The notes under the pieces were generated by a model, which was given only the letters and a program-made list of their open reading frames with translations, searched no databases and was not told the DNA's origin. Below, piece after piece: positions 50,645 to 59,269 of a DNA stretch of 64,000 nucleotides. The stretch is taken from positions 1 to 64,000 of the forward strand of contig JAGAAX010000029.1 in NCBI GenBank assembly GCA_017614995.1. Reading direction: 5' to 3'. Source of the DNA: Spirochaetaceae bacterium (lineage in GTDB: Bacteria > Spirochaetota > Spirochaetia > Treponematales > Treponemataceae). Each line of letters begins with the position of its first letter. The stretch's first letter is position 1. Position numbers and translations under genes: made by a program.

Positions 50645-51964
50645 ATGAGTGATATTACACCGAACAACGAAGAACACAAAAACGAAGAAGCCGTAATTCC
50701 AGCATCTTCTGAACAAAGCGCACAGATTGTGCCGTCTGAACCGGAAAATTCTTCTGAAACAGCCGGAACAGTTGAGCCGGTTTTTGCAGCAGAAGAAAGC
50801 GGAACAGCGGCACAGGCTGAAAATACAGAAACTTCGCCTAGTCAGCCGGAAGCACCTGTGTTTATGGCACAGCCGCTTGAAGTTGTTGCACAGAGCGCAG
50901 CTTATGAAAGCACTGAGCCTGCTAAGTCTAAAACAAAGCCAAAAGCCAAGAAAACAGTGGGCTTCTGGGTTTTCTGTTTTTTGATTGGTGCTGTTGCTGT
51001 CGCAAGCTTTGTCGGCTTGTTTCTGCCGAACAAAGACTTGTCTGGTGTGCTCAATGATTCATCGTTCAGCACATCTATCTCTTCGTTTCCGTCAAAAAAC
51101 AAGGGAAAAGCAAACAAGCTTCCAAAGTACAACCACGATTATATTGCCAGAATCGACATAAAGGGCGTTATTCAGGAAAAGAACGAAACCTATAACCAGA
51201 AATGGCTTCTCGATATGGTTGACAGCCTGATGAAAGACAACAACAACAAGGCGCTTTTCCTTTATGTAGATTCACCAGGCGGTTCAGTTTATGAGGCTGA
51301 CGAGCTTTATCTTAAGCTGTGCGAATACAAAAAGACCGGACGCCCGATTTATGCGTATTTTGCGCACATGGCTGCTTCAGGCGGCTATTACATCGGCTGT
51401 GTTGCAGACTATATCATGGTAAACCGCAACTGCACTACAGGCTCAATCGGTGTAATTATGGGGCCTGTCTATACGCTTACGGGCTTGTTTGAAAAATACG
51501 GCATTGAGTCAACTTCGATTACAGCCGGAAAGAACAAGAATATGTTCAATTTGAACGAGCCGATTACAGACGAGCAGCGCAAAATCATGCAGGACTATAT
51601 CGATGAGGCTTATGACCAGTTTACCGGTATTGTCGCAAAAGAGCGCAACCTTGACATTAAGCGTGTGCGTGAGCTTGCAGACGGACGCATTTATACGCCG
51701 CAGCAGGCACTTAACATAAATCTTATTGACAAAATCTGCGGCTACGATGATGCAGTTGACTACATGAAATGCGAGCTGTTCAGCGACCCGGATATTGCAC
51801 TTGAACATGTTGAATATATCTATGAAAAATCTTTCTCTGATATTTTCTCAAACATTGTGTCAAATATTCCGGGAAAAAATGCGGATATGTTCCTTGACGG
51901 TATAACTGAAAGAATGAACAGCTGCCCAAAAGGCCCTGCCTATTTCTACGGAGGTGCTTTCTAG
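50645..51964 (+). CDS. sppA: Signal peptide peptidase SppA, S49 family, with acidic N-terminal extension
   Basis: The protein is about 439 residues. The N-terminal 100 residues are low-complexity and rich in Glu, Ala, Pro and Ser. A Lys-rich strip and one transmembrane helix (VGFWVFCFLIGAVAVASFVGLFL, about 110-132) follow, then the S49 domain: ALFLYVDSPGGSVYEADELYLKL, AHMAASGGYYIGCVAD (nucleophile Ser), TTGSIGVIMGPVY and ITAGKNKNMFN (general-base Lys), ending with RVRELADGRIYTPQQALNINLID. It degrades leftover signal peptides in the membrane. TGGAG precedes ATG 50645. Confidence 0.92.
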   Translation: MSDITPNNEEHKNEEAVIPASSEQSAQIVPSEPENSSETAGTVEPVFAAEESGTAAQAENTETSPSQPEAPVFMAQPLEVVAQSAAYESTEPAKSKTKPKAKKTVGFWVFCFLIGAVAVASFVGLFLPNKDLSGVLNDSSFSTSISSFPSKNKGKANKLPKYNHDYIARIDIKGVIQEKNETYNQKWLLDMVDSLMKDNNNKALFLYVDSPGGSVYEADELYLKLCEYKKTGRPIYAYFAHMAASGGYYIGCVADYIMVNRNCTTGSIGVIMGPVYTLTGLFEKYGIESTSITAGKNKNMFNLNEPITDEQRKIMQDYIDEAYDQFTGIVAKERNLDIKRVRELADGRIYTPQQALNINLIDKICGYDDAVDYMKCELFSDPDIALEHVEYIYEKSFSDIFSNIVSNIPGKNADMFLDGITERMNSCPKGPAYFYGGAF

Positions 51965-52023
51965 GCAGCACGAACTTCGAGTTTTTAAGATTGTGGTGGC
52001 TGAGCGTAGTCGAAGCCATAATA

Positions 52024-52059
52024 AAAAAAGAGAACTTCAAAGCGAAGTTCTCTTTTTTT
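52024..52059. terminator. Bidirectional terminator
   Basis: AGAGAACTTC/GAAGTTCTCT arms with an AAAGC loop have T bases on the right and A bases on the left. It serves sppA and the convergent HTH-receiver gene. Confidence 0.88.
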
Positions 52060-52063
52060 GTTG

Positions 52064-52675
52064 TCAGTCTGACAATGACTCAAAAAAGCTTTTCATGCTG
52101 TCTGTAATTTCTTTCAAATGCAGCGGCTTCTGGAAGAACAAATCTGCGCCAAGATCTTTTACCTTCTTTTCAAGATTCGGCTCTTCCAATGCTGTAATGA
52201 TAATTACATACGGCTTGTTGAATTCTTCTGTCTGTTTTAAGCGTGCGCACAAGTCAAAGCCATTCAAGCCCGGCAAATCAAGGTCGAGAAGCACACAGAA
52301 AGGATGTGTTTCTACCATTTTTGCGCCAGCCTCAAAGCCGTCATAGGCCTGGTGAATGACGAGGTCTGGAAATACTTTTTCGAGATATTTCCCTAAAACG
52401 GCGTTCAAACCTTTATCGTCATCAACAATGAGAATTGAATTATTTGATTTTTCGCCGACTACTTCGGCAGAAAGTTCATTCGGAATACGCATTCCGCGGC
52501 TTTGCATAAACTGAACTAAATCATCCCTGTAGACACGATACTGACCGCCCGGGGTTGAAAAAGCTTTTAAATGTCCGCTTCTAATCCAGTTGATTGCAGT
52601 TTGATTTACTACTCCACAAATATTTGCAACTTCAAGTGCAGAGTAAACGACTGTTTTGTTTAAATCTTTTGCCAT
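52064..52675 (-). CDS. Protein with N-terminal excisionase-type HTH and C-terminal receiver
   Basis: The protein is about 203 residues. A MerR/excisionase HTH (VVYSALEVANICGVVNQTAINWIRSGHLKAFSTPGGQYRVYRDDLVQFM, residues about 8-58) comes first. A complete receiver domain follows (about 80-200: ILIVDDDKGLNAVLGKYL, phospho-Asp in CVLLDLDLPGLNGFDL, VIIITAL, FFQKPL). The order is the reverse of usual DNA-binding response regulators. AAGG precedes ATG 52675, and an ATG at 52696 is the alternative. No kinase is adjacent. Confidence 0.9.
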   Translation of the reverse strand: MAKDLNKTVVYSALEVANICGVVNQTAINWIRSGHLKAFSTPGGQYRVYRDDLVQFMQSRGMRIPNELSAEVVGEKSNNSILIVDDDKGLNAVLGKYLEKVFPDLVIHQAYDGFEAGAKMVETHPFCVLLDLDLPGLNGFDLCARLKQTEEFNKPYVIIITALEEPNLEKKVKDLGADLFFQKPLHLKEITDSMKSFFESLSD

Positions 52676-52828
52676 TTCAACCTTCTTTCCCGTCATGTAA
52701 TCAATGGGATAAATACTTTTTTACAAATTTTAAGCTATAGCAATTATACGTTATAGCTGAATAATGAAATTATATCATAAAAGAAGCAAAAAATATAGTA
52801 CCTTTTTGGAAAATCTCAAAAATATTTA

Positions 52829-53614
52829 TTATATCCAGTTATTTTTGATATAAAACTTTATATCAGACCATGAAAACCCAAGTCTTATAAGAGCCTGCTG
52901 CGCCTGCTCCTTTGTTTTTCCCTGTTTTTTCAGTTTGTCTGCGGCTTTCTCTAACAGCGAAGCTTCACTTTTTTGCGCAAAGAATTCTTCGACGGCTTTT
53001 TCGGCTGTGTCTCTGCTTATGCCGCGCACCGCAAGCTCTGCTAAAAGACGGGTTCTGCCTTCAGCCTTTCTAATAGACCTGTTCCGCAAAAAAGCACCTG
53101 CGTAACGTTCGTCTGAAAGCCAGTTTCTATTCTGCGCGTATTCCAGTGCTTTTTGAATTGCCGTATCAGAGTGGCCTTTCTGCTTGAGTTTGCGCCTTAA
53201 AAGTTCTGTGCTGTGCTCGGCGCGCTCAAGATATGCAGCGGCTGCATGTTCGGCAGAAAAGGCGAGTGCCGCGTCCAGAATCTTTTCGCTTATTTCGCTG
53301 CTGACCTGTGTGTCAGCTTCTAAAGCATCAAAATCGATGATGCATTTTGTCAGGGCTGGCAGTTCTTCTGTTCCGGCTTGTGCATCTGTGCTGCAGCCGC
53401 TCAGTTCAGAAGCTTTTACAAGGTGTGCGGGCGGAATTTTCTGCGGCTCTTCTTCAGTTTCATCATTCAGATAGGCGGCGCGCAAAAAAAAAGACCCCAG
53501 AGATGTGCTTAGTTTATAAACATCTTCTGAAGTCCTTTCGGCTGAATAAATCAGCATGGCAGTGCTGTCCGGCTCAATAACTGAATGTTCTTGTGCTGAA
53601 ACAGCATTGCCCAT
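52829..53614 (-). CDS. recX: Regulatory protein RecX with long N-terminal extension
   Basis: The protein has 261 residues, about 100 more than typical RecX. The C-terminal 150 residues show three helical RecX repeats: AAYLERAEHSTELLRRKLKQKGHSDTAIQKAL, LSDERYAGAFLRNRSIRKAEGRTRLLAELAVRGIS, and KLKKQGKTKEQAQQALIRLGFSWSDIKFYI. RecX binds RecA filaments and limits RecA. The N-terminal part is not recognised. It lies 21 bases after rpsI, in the same direction. Confidence 0.88.
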   Translation of the reverse strand: MGNAVSAQEHSVIEPDSTAMLIYSAERTSEDVYKLSTSLGSFFLRAAYLNDETEEEPQKIPPAHLVKASELSGCSTDAQAGTEELPALTKCIIDFDALEADTQVSSEISEKILDAALAFSAEHAAAAYLERAEHSTELLRRKLKQKGHSDTAIQKALEYAQNRNWLSDERYAGAFLRNRSIRKAEGRTRLLAELAVRGISRDTAEKAVEEFFAQKSEASLLEKAADKLKKQGKTKEQAQQALIRLGFSWSDIKFYIKNNWI

Positions 53615-53635
53615 AAAGCGGAAAACCTTGAAAGA

Positions 53636-54028
53636 TTAACGCTTGCTGAACTGGAATCTGCGGCGTGCTCCGCGGCGGCCGTACTTTTTGCGTTCAACCA
53701 TGCGTGAGTCACGTGTGAGGAATCCGTTTGCTTTGAGTGCAGTGTGATTTGACTGGTCAATCTGGAGCAATGCACGTGAAATACCGTGCAGACATGCACC
53801 AGCCTGTCCGTCAAGACCGCCGCCGACTACGTTAATCAGAATATCATATTTGTTTTCGCTTGATGTAACCATCAATGGCTGGCGGACAACCAGAACCTGT
53901 GATGGAGTTGCGAAATAAGCATTCAAATCTTTGCCGTTTACAACAACTTTACCAGAACCTTCGCGAACAAAAACGCGTGCAGTTGCTGTCTTTCTTCTTC
54001 CAGTACCAATAGCAATATTTTTTACCAC
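53636..54028 (-). CDS. rpsI: 30S ribosomal protein S9
   Basis: The protein has 130 residues. It has GTGRRKTATARVFVREGSGKVVVNG, GGGLDGQAGACLHGISRALLQ and the C-terminal tail TRDSRMVERKKYGRRGARRRFQFSKR that reaches the ribosomal P-site. It is co-transcribed with rplM (16-base gap). Confidence 0.98.
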   Translation of the reverse strand: MVKNIAIGTGRRKTATARVFVREGSGKVVVNGKDLNAYFATPSQVLVVRQPLMVTSSENKYDILINVVGGGLDGQAGACLHGISRALLQIDQSNHTALKANGFLTRDSRMVERKKYGRRGARRRFQFSKR

Positions 54029-54044
54029 GATAATCTCCTAATCC

Positions 54045-54473
54045 TTATACTTCGAGCGGCTGTGGATTCTGTGCTGTGTGCGGATGTTCTGCACCTGCAT
54101 AAATCTTTACATTGGTAAGCAGTCTGCGTCCCAAACGGCCATTAGGAATCATTCCCTTGATAGCTTCCATGAGAGGAGCTTCAGGATGACGTTCAATTGT
54201 CTTTTCAAAGCTGTTGGCTTTCATACCACCAATATAACCTGTGTGGTGATAATAAATCTTGCCTTTTGCCTTGTTGCCTGTAACAGCAACTTTGTCAGCA
54301 TTGATGATAACTACGAAATCACCCATTTCCTGATTTGGGGTGTAAGAAACTTTGTCTTTGCCGCGCAACACTGAAGCAGCTTTTGCAGCAACACGACCGA
54401 GCGGCTTGTCAGCAGCATCGATAACATACCAGTTGCGAACAGCTTCTTGTTCTTTTAAAAAAATGGTTTTCAT
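54045..54473 (-). CDS. rplM: 50S ribosomal protein L13
   Basis: The protein has 142 residues. It has NWYVIDAADKPLGRVAAKAASVLRGKDKVSYTPNQEMGDFVVIINADK, then KIYYHHTGYIGGMK and MLPNGRLG-like IPNGRLGRRLLTNVKIYAGAEHPHTAQNP. AAGG precedes the ATG. A two-hairpin leader lies upstream at 54533-54577. Confidence 0.98.
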   Translation of the reverse strand: MKTIFLKEQEAVRNWYVIDAADKPLGRVAAKAASVLRGKDKVSYTPNQEMGDFVVIINADKVAVTGNKAKGKIYYHHTGYIGGMKANSFEKTIERHPEAPLMEAIKGMIPNGRLGRRLLTNVKIYAGAEHPHTAQNPQPLEV

Positions 54474-54532
54474 GTATGTACCTTAATAAAAAATCTTTTG
54501 TGCAGCTTCATCTTGCATCTGATTCTGCTGCT

Positions 54533-54577
54533 GTGCTTCAAGGTGAGCAAACCTCAAGCACCGCTATTTTCATAGCG
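54533..54577 (-). promoter_or_regulatory. Candidate structured leader of the rplM-rpsI operon
   Basis: Read on the minus strand, a GAAA-capped hairpin (CGCTAT-GAAA-ATAGCG) is stacked directly on a second hairpin with GTGCTT and AAGCAC outer arms and AGGT/ACCT inner arms. It lies 60 bases before the rplM start. Ribosomal-protein operons often use such leaders for feedback, but this is inferred from position and pairing only. Confidence 0.5.
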
Positions 54578-54649
54578 CAGATATTACGGGAAACTCATAA
54601 TAGAATTTTTGCAGGACTAATGTCAAGTCCTATGTAGATTTGCGGCAGT

Positions 54650-55024
54650 GGTTCAGCAAGAAAAATATTTGAATGTTATTTCGCTTGGCGGAAATCCGTT
54701 ATTTGCGTCCGACGTCCTGCTCGCATGGCAAGCCATGAGGCAGTCCGCGTCCGCAATTCACTACTTTCCGCCAGAAAAATGCAATCTAAACAGATGTACA
54801 CATACAAGAACCTGCGTAGGCGCGTTTTGCTTTGGGATTAATCTTCGGTTTTGTAAATATCCTGCAAAACGGCCGAGTTTGCGAAGCAAACTCGTAGCGG
54901 AACGCAGATTAAACTATCATTGTAAAGCCGGCTATGTGCGTTCCCGATTCGCTGAACGAAATATGCCGAGAGCGGGTTCTTGCCTGTTACAATTTCTAGA
55001 TTTGTTTTTTATGCTGAAGCCGTA
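54650..55024 (+). repeat. MITE-like element, copy B
   Basis: This homologue of copy A (29611-30014) lies in the opposite orientation. The ends form imperfect inverted repeats (TTCAGCAAGAAA at 54652-54663 and TTTATGCTGAA at about 55008-55018). The same nested palindromes are present, as is the same open frame (54648-55025 on plus). It lacks about 30 bases present in copy A near 29890-29930, and the loss keeps the frame. AGATTTGCGG occurs on both flanks (54636-54645 and 55025-55034). No conventional gene lies in 54474-55068. Confidence 0.75.
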
Positions 55025-55068
55025 AGATTTGCGGAAAGTAATTTTGATGCAGGTGTGGCAAAGACAGG

Positions 55069-55293
55069 CTAGTTTTCGGCGCTTTTGGAGCTTTCTTCTT
55101 CTTTGCGGGCTTCAGCTTTGTCTTTTAGGTCAGCGATTCCTATAAAGAATGACACAAGCCCGATTAGAGCCGCCGCCACAGGAATTCCGCCTTTTAAAAA
55201 AGAAATAATCTCTGCTCCCCAGCCCAGCCCTGCAGGAAGTGCGGCAAAAACTGTAAACGCAACAAACAAAATACCAAAAAACATTGCAAGCAT
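55069..55293 (-). CDS. Small two-helix membrane protein
   Basis: The protein has about 74 residues. Two hydrophobic segments (LAMFFGILFVAFTVFAAL and GIPVAAALIGLVSFFIGIA) are followed by a charged tail rich in Lys, Glu and Ser. TTGGAGGA precedes ATG 55293, so I use it rather than the frame start at 55335. No family is recognised. It looks like a general spirochaete envelope protein. Confidence 0.7.
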   Translation of the reverse strand: MLAMFFGILFVAFTVFAALPAGLGWGAEIISFLKGGIPVAAALIGLVSFFIGIADLKDKAEARKEEESSKSAEN

Positions 55294-55429
55294 AGATTCC
55301 TCCAAAAAATTTATGTCAAAAAAGCAATAGATCAACAGATTGTGATGTCTAAACAGTTCTTTTTAGACACCTCCATGACACATTTTATGAAACGCGACAT
55401 TTGATCTAATTATTTTTTCTGATATTCGT

Positions 55430-56038
55430 CTAATTTAATACCAAAATAAATGACTCCGTTTTGTGCTCTTTAAATGTTGTATAACTTGAATCATGAGTTA
55501 CATATGTTATTGTAACATACAATTTACTTATATCCGTATCCTTAATATTTAACGTTTTTTCATCTGCTCTATAATAAGTATAATAGATATTTTCTATAAT
55601 TCGTTTTCCAATATATAAGTCACCATCTTTTTCAATGGAATTAAATCTGCTTGCGTTATCTGAAATAAACCAATATTGCCATCTATTTTCGTCACCCTGT
55701 AAAAAGATGTTTTTGTCTTTGTTATTATTGTGTTCTGCACCTCCCATCCATGCTCCATCTGTACTCAATAATTTTGCAAAATCAAATCCTGATTTTGCTC
55801 GATTATACATGGTGGGATACTCAGATATATTTATATATATACCTGTATTCATGTTTAATTTGATATTTATTTCAAATGTATCTTTGTCAATAAAATATGT
55901 ATCATCCTGTTTTGCTATATCCTTATCTTTTTGCGTGATTGAGTAAGAAAAATATGTATCTTTCTTACCTTCCCCGAATATTGTGCTAGAAGTTAAAAAA
56001 ATCATTAAAAGCACAAGAAATACATTTCTTAAATTCAT
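55430..56038 (-). CDS. Secreted protein of unknown function
   Basis: The protein has 202 residues with a signal peptide (1-22, ending SSTIFG). The mature part is rich in Asp, Lys, Asn and Tyr and predicted mostly beta (YFIDKDTFEINIKLNMN, WQYWFISDNASRF, KLYVTITYVTHDSSYTTF). I do not recognise a family. The gene is clearly more AT-rich than its neighbours, which suggests recent gain. It stands alone, between the small membrane protein and potA. Confidence 0.65.
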   Translation of the reverse strand: MNLRNVFLVLLMIFLTSSTIFGEGKKDTYFSYSITQKDKDIAKQDDTYFIDKDTFEINIKLNMNTGIYINISEYPTMYNRAKSGFDFAKLLSTDGAWMGGAEHNNNKDKNIFLQGDENRWQYWFISDNASRFNSIEKDGDLYIGKRIIENIYYTYYRADEKTLNIKDTDISKLYVTITYVTHDSSYTTFKEHKTESFILVLN

Positions 56039-56260
56039 ATTTACTTCCTTAAATTAAAAGCTTTTTGCCTTGCTAAGATATTCTAATTTTTGCATACTTT
56101 TCGGCTTAGGTCAAATATTTCACTTAAATAATTTTAGTAAAAATGGAGAAAACTTTTTTATTTTTGCTATTGACAATTCGAGCTTTTTGACACAATTATC
56201 AATTAACTTTAGCTTTTAGAAAATCATAAATTTTGCGTTCCTGAAGGAGTACAAAGCAAA

Positions 56261-57403
56261 GTGAAAGGCAGCACTGTTTCTATTAATCACGTGTCTAAGA
56301 GTTTTGGAACATTCCATGCACTTGAAAATGTTGATTTTACTATTAATCAGGGGGAGTTCTTTTCGCTTTTAGGCCCTTCCGGCTGCGGAAAGACTACACT
56401 GTTGCGTATCATCGCCGGTTTTGAGTTTCCCGATGAAGGTACGGTGCTTTTTGACGGGCAGAATGTAATTCCACTTGCCGCAAATAAACGCCAGTCTAAT
56501 ACTGTTTTTCAGAATTATGCGCTTTTTCCGCACCTTTCTGTATATGAAAATGTTGCATTTCCTTTGCGTCTTAGAAAAGAAGACAAAAAGGTAATTGACG
56601 ATAAAGTATGCGAATATCTGCACATGGTTCAGCTTGACGCGCATATGAACAAAAAGCCCAATCAGCTTTCTGGCGGTCAGCGTCAGCGCGTTGCAATTGC
56701 TCGTGCACTTATAAACGAGCCGCGCGTGCTTCTTCTTGATGAGCCGCTGTCTGCTCTTGACGCAAAGCTGCGCTCAAACCTGCTTGTAGATCTTGATGCG
56801 CTTCACGACAAAATCGGTATTACGTTCATTTATGTAACACACGACCAGTCAGAGGCTCTTTCTGTTTCCGACAGAATTGCCGTAATGAACCAGGGCAAAG
56901 TGCTTCAGGTTGGTACGCCTTTTGAGATTTACGAAAGCCCGGCAACAGAATTTGTCGCCAAGTTTATCGGCGAGACAAACCTGTTTGCAACGCGCGTTGA
57001 AACCTGCACAAAAATGGAGCATAAAGAGGGCAAACCTGACGAGTACATGGTCAGCCTCGATATTCCAGAATTTGAATCATCAGTTTTGGTTACTGACTAT
57101 GAGGAAACAAAGCCCGGTCAGAAAGTCTGCTTTACGGTTAGACCTGAAAAAATCCGTATTACGCTCGACAAACCGAACACAAACAGAGACGATATAAACA
57201 TTTTTCAGGGTGTTGTTGAAGAGCCGGTTTATTCGGGCTTTCAGTCTAAATTCTATGTACGGCTTGAAAACGGCACTTTGATAAAAGTCTTTAAGCAGCA
57301 CACAAACTACCTTGACGATGGTCCTGAAATTGAGTGGAAGGACAAGGTTTATGTTTCGTGGAGCGCTAACGACGGCTATATTGTGGAGGACATTGACCAA
57401 TGA
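56261..57403 (+). CDS. potA: Spermidine/putrescine ABC transporter ATPase
   Basis: The protein has 380 residues. Walker A GPSGCGKTT, Q-loop NTVFQNYALFPH, signature LSGGQRQRVAIARAL, Walker B VLLLDEPLSALD and a C-terminal TOBE domain (FTVRPEKIRI, VVEEPVYSGFQSKFYVRL) are all present. The start is GTG 56261, with GAAGGAGT 11 bases ahead. It is the first gene of potABCD and overlaps potB by ATGA. Confidence 0.95.
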   Translation: MKGSTVSINHVSKSFGTFHALENVDFTINQGEFFSLLGPSGCGKTTLLRIIAGFEFPDEGTVLFDGQNVIPLAANKRQSNTVFQNYALFPHLSVYENVAFPLRLRKEDKKVIDDKVCEYLHMVQLDAHMNKKPNQLSGGQRQRVAIARALINEPRVLLLDEPLSALDAKLRSNLLVDLDALHDKIGITFIYVTHDQSEALSVSDRIAVMNQGKVLQVGTPFEIYESPATEFVAKFIGETNLFATRVETCTKMEHKEGKPDEYMVSLDIPEFESSVLVTDYEETKPGQKVCFTVRPEKIRITLDKPNTNRDDINIFQGVVEEPVYSGFQSKFYVRLENGTLIKVFKQHTNYLDDGPEIEWKDKVYVSWSANDGYIVEDIDQ

Positions 57404-58362
57404 GTGAGATTTCTTCTGCAAAACCGCCTGAAGACACAAACGCTACAGGCTCTGAAAAGCCGGCAAAAACCAAGAAAGGCTCGGCTGTTTTTGCTTCGCG
57501 CTCGCGCACAAGCATAGGCACTTTATACTCATGGCCGATGGGCGCATGGTTTTCTCTGTTTTTTGTTGTTCCGCTTCTTATAATATTGCTCTACAGCTTT
57601 TTAAAGAAAGGCTTGTATGGCGGCGTTGAGTATAAATTCACTTTTGACGCCTATATAAAGATGTGCAACCTGAGCTATTTTAAGATTTTTGGGCGCACTC
57701 TTTATATTTCTGTGCTGTCAACGCTTATTACAATTCTGCTGGCTCTGCCTTGCGGCTACGCTATGGCAAGAAGCCGCCATCAGACGGTTTTCCTTTTTAT
57801 GGTTATTATTCCGTTTTGGACGAACTCGCTTATCCGCATTTTTGCGTGGATGAGCATTTTGGGCAACGAGGGCTTTATAAACCAGATTCTGCATATACTC
57901 GGCTTAACCGAAAGTTATCTGAAACTTTTGTACAATCAGCAGGCTGTAATTCTTGTTTCGGTTTATATGTATCTGCCTTATGCCATTCTGCCGATTTTTA
58001 CCGCAATCGACAAATTTGATTTTTCGCTGCTTGAAGCTGCACAGGACTTGGGCGCCGGCAAACTGACCGCAATCTGGCGTGTGCTTCTGCCGAATATCAA
58101 GAGCGGAATTGTTACGGCTCTGATTTTTACGTTTATTCCGATTTTTGGTGCTTATACTGTACCGCTGCTTGTAGGCGGCAAAGACTCTTACATGATAGGC
58201 AACATAATCGTTGACCAGGTGAATAAGACGCGCAACTGGCCGCTTGCTTCGGCATTTGCAATGATTATTACCGTTGTAAGTACAGCGGGCGTTTTGTGGA
58301 TGATGTCTTCGTCTAAAAAGGAAGCTAGTCTTAAGACAAAAGCAGATGGAGACAGACAATGA
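57400..58362 (+). CDS. potB: Spermidine/putrescine ABC transporter permease PotB
   Basis: The protein has 320 residues. A Ser/Lys/Pro-rich cytoplasmic tail of about 45 residues is followed by six transmembrane segments. The EAA loop LLEAAQDLGAGKLTAIWRVLLPNIKSGIV is present. It is joined to potA and potC by four-base overlaps, so the operon is tightly coupled. Confidence 0.94.
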   Translation: MSEISSAKPPEDTNATGSEKPAKTKKGSAVFASRSRTSIGTLYSWPMGAWFSLFFVVPLLIILLYSFLKKGLYGGVEYKFTFDAYIKMCNLSYFKIFGRTLYISVLSTLITILLALPCGYAMARSRHQTVFLFMVIIPFWTNSLIRIFAWMSILGNEGFINQILHILGLTESYLKLLYNQQAVILVSVYMYLPYAILPIFTAIDKFDFSLLEAAQDLGAGKLTAIWRVLLPNIKSGIVTALIFTFIPIFGAYTVPLLVGGKDSYMIGNIIVDQVNKTRNWPLASAFAMIITVVSTAGVLWMMSSSKKEASLKTKADGDRQ

Positions 58363-59240
58363 TTAAATCACCGTACAAATCGATTATAAACAGACTGAAC
58401 AAAAAAAAGCCTCTGACCGAACCTGCAAGACACGCAAAAAAGGCTATGCAGAAAAGGGCGGCAGGCAAATTCTCGTTTTCGGGGTTTGTGCTTGCGCTTA
58501 CGCTTATTTTCCTGTTTCTTCCGCTTATTGTTATCGGGGTTTATTCTTTTAATCCGGGCAGAGGCTCTGAAATTACAGGCTTTTCGCTTATATGGTACGA
58601 AAAACTGCTGTTTGATTCGCGTGAACTTTGGGTTGCGCTTGAGAACAGCTTTATAATCGCATTGGGTTCAGCCGCGCTTGCTACGGTGCTCGGCACTTTA
58701 GCCGCAATCGGAATCAACTGGTACAAATTCCGCGGCAAAATCTATATTCAGACAATAAGCTTTCTTCCGATGGTTCTGCCGGAAGTTATTATCGGTGTTT
58801 CAATGCTCATATTCTTTTCGGGCATTGGAATGAAGCTCGGCATGATGACGATTTTTATAGCGCATACGACTTTCTGTCTGCCGTTTGTCTTTTTGATGGT
58901 GCTTGCGCGCCTTGACGAATTTGATTTTTCAATAATTGAGGCGGCTCACGACTTGGGCGCGACAGAAAGACAGACAATGGTAAAAGTCATAATTCCGGCT
59001 ATAATGCCGGGCATTTTTTCGGGCTTTTTGATGGCTGTAACAATGTCGCTTGAAGACTTTGTTATTACGTTCTTTGTTTCTGGCCCGGGCTCAACCACGC
59101 TGCCGCTTTATGTTTATTCGATGATCCGTTTCGGGGTTTCTCCTGTGATTAATGCGCTTTCGTTTGTAATGATTCTTGTTACGATGATTATCGCTTTTTT
59201 CTTGAGAAACTTTCTTAAAACAATTGCTGCTTCTCACTAG
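58359..59240 (+). CDS. potC: Spermidine/putrescine ABC transporter permease PotC
   Basis: The protein has 293 residues. A basic N-terminal tail and six transmembrane segments are present, with the motif FLPLIVIGVYSFNPGRGSEITGFSLIWYEKLL and the EAA loop IIEAAHDLGATERQTMVKVIIPAIMPGI. It pairs with PotB. It ends 29 bases before potD. Confidence 0.94.
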   Translation: MIKSPYKSIINRLNKKKPLTEPARHAKKAMQKRAAGKFSFSGFVLALTLIFLFLPLIVIGVYSFNPGRGSEITGFSLIWYEKLLFDSRELWVALENSFIIALGSAALATVLGTLAAIGINWYKFRGKIYIQTISFLPMVLPEVIIGVSMLIFFSGIGMKLGMMTIFIAHTTFCLPFVFLMVLARLDEFDFSIIEAAHDLGATERQTMVKVIIPAIMPGIFSGFLMAVTMSLEDFVITFFVSGPGSTTLPLYVYSMIRFGVSPVINALSFVMILVTMIIAFFLRNFLKTIAASH

Positions 59241-59269
59241 AGCATTAAACTATACGGAGGTTACGTTCA

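Noticed and set aside
54636-55034. AGATTTGCGG on both sides of MITE-like copy B as a target-site duplication
   Set aside because: The repeats do not sit flush with the terminal repeats on both sides, and copy A shows no matching duplication, so it stays an unproven hint.
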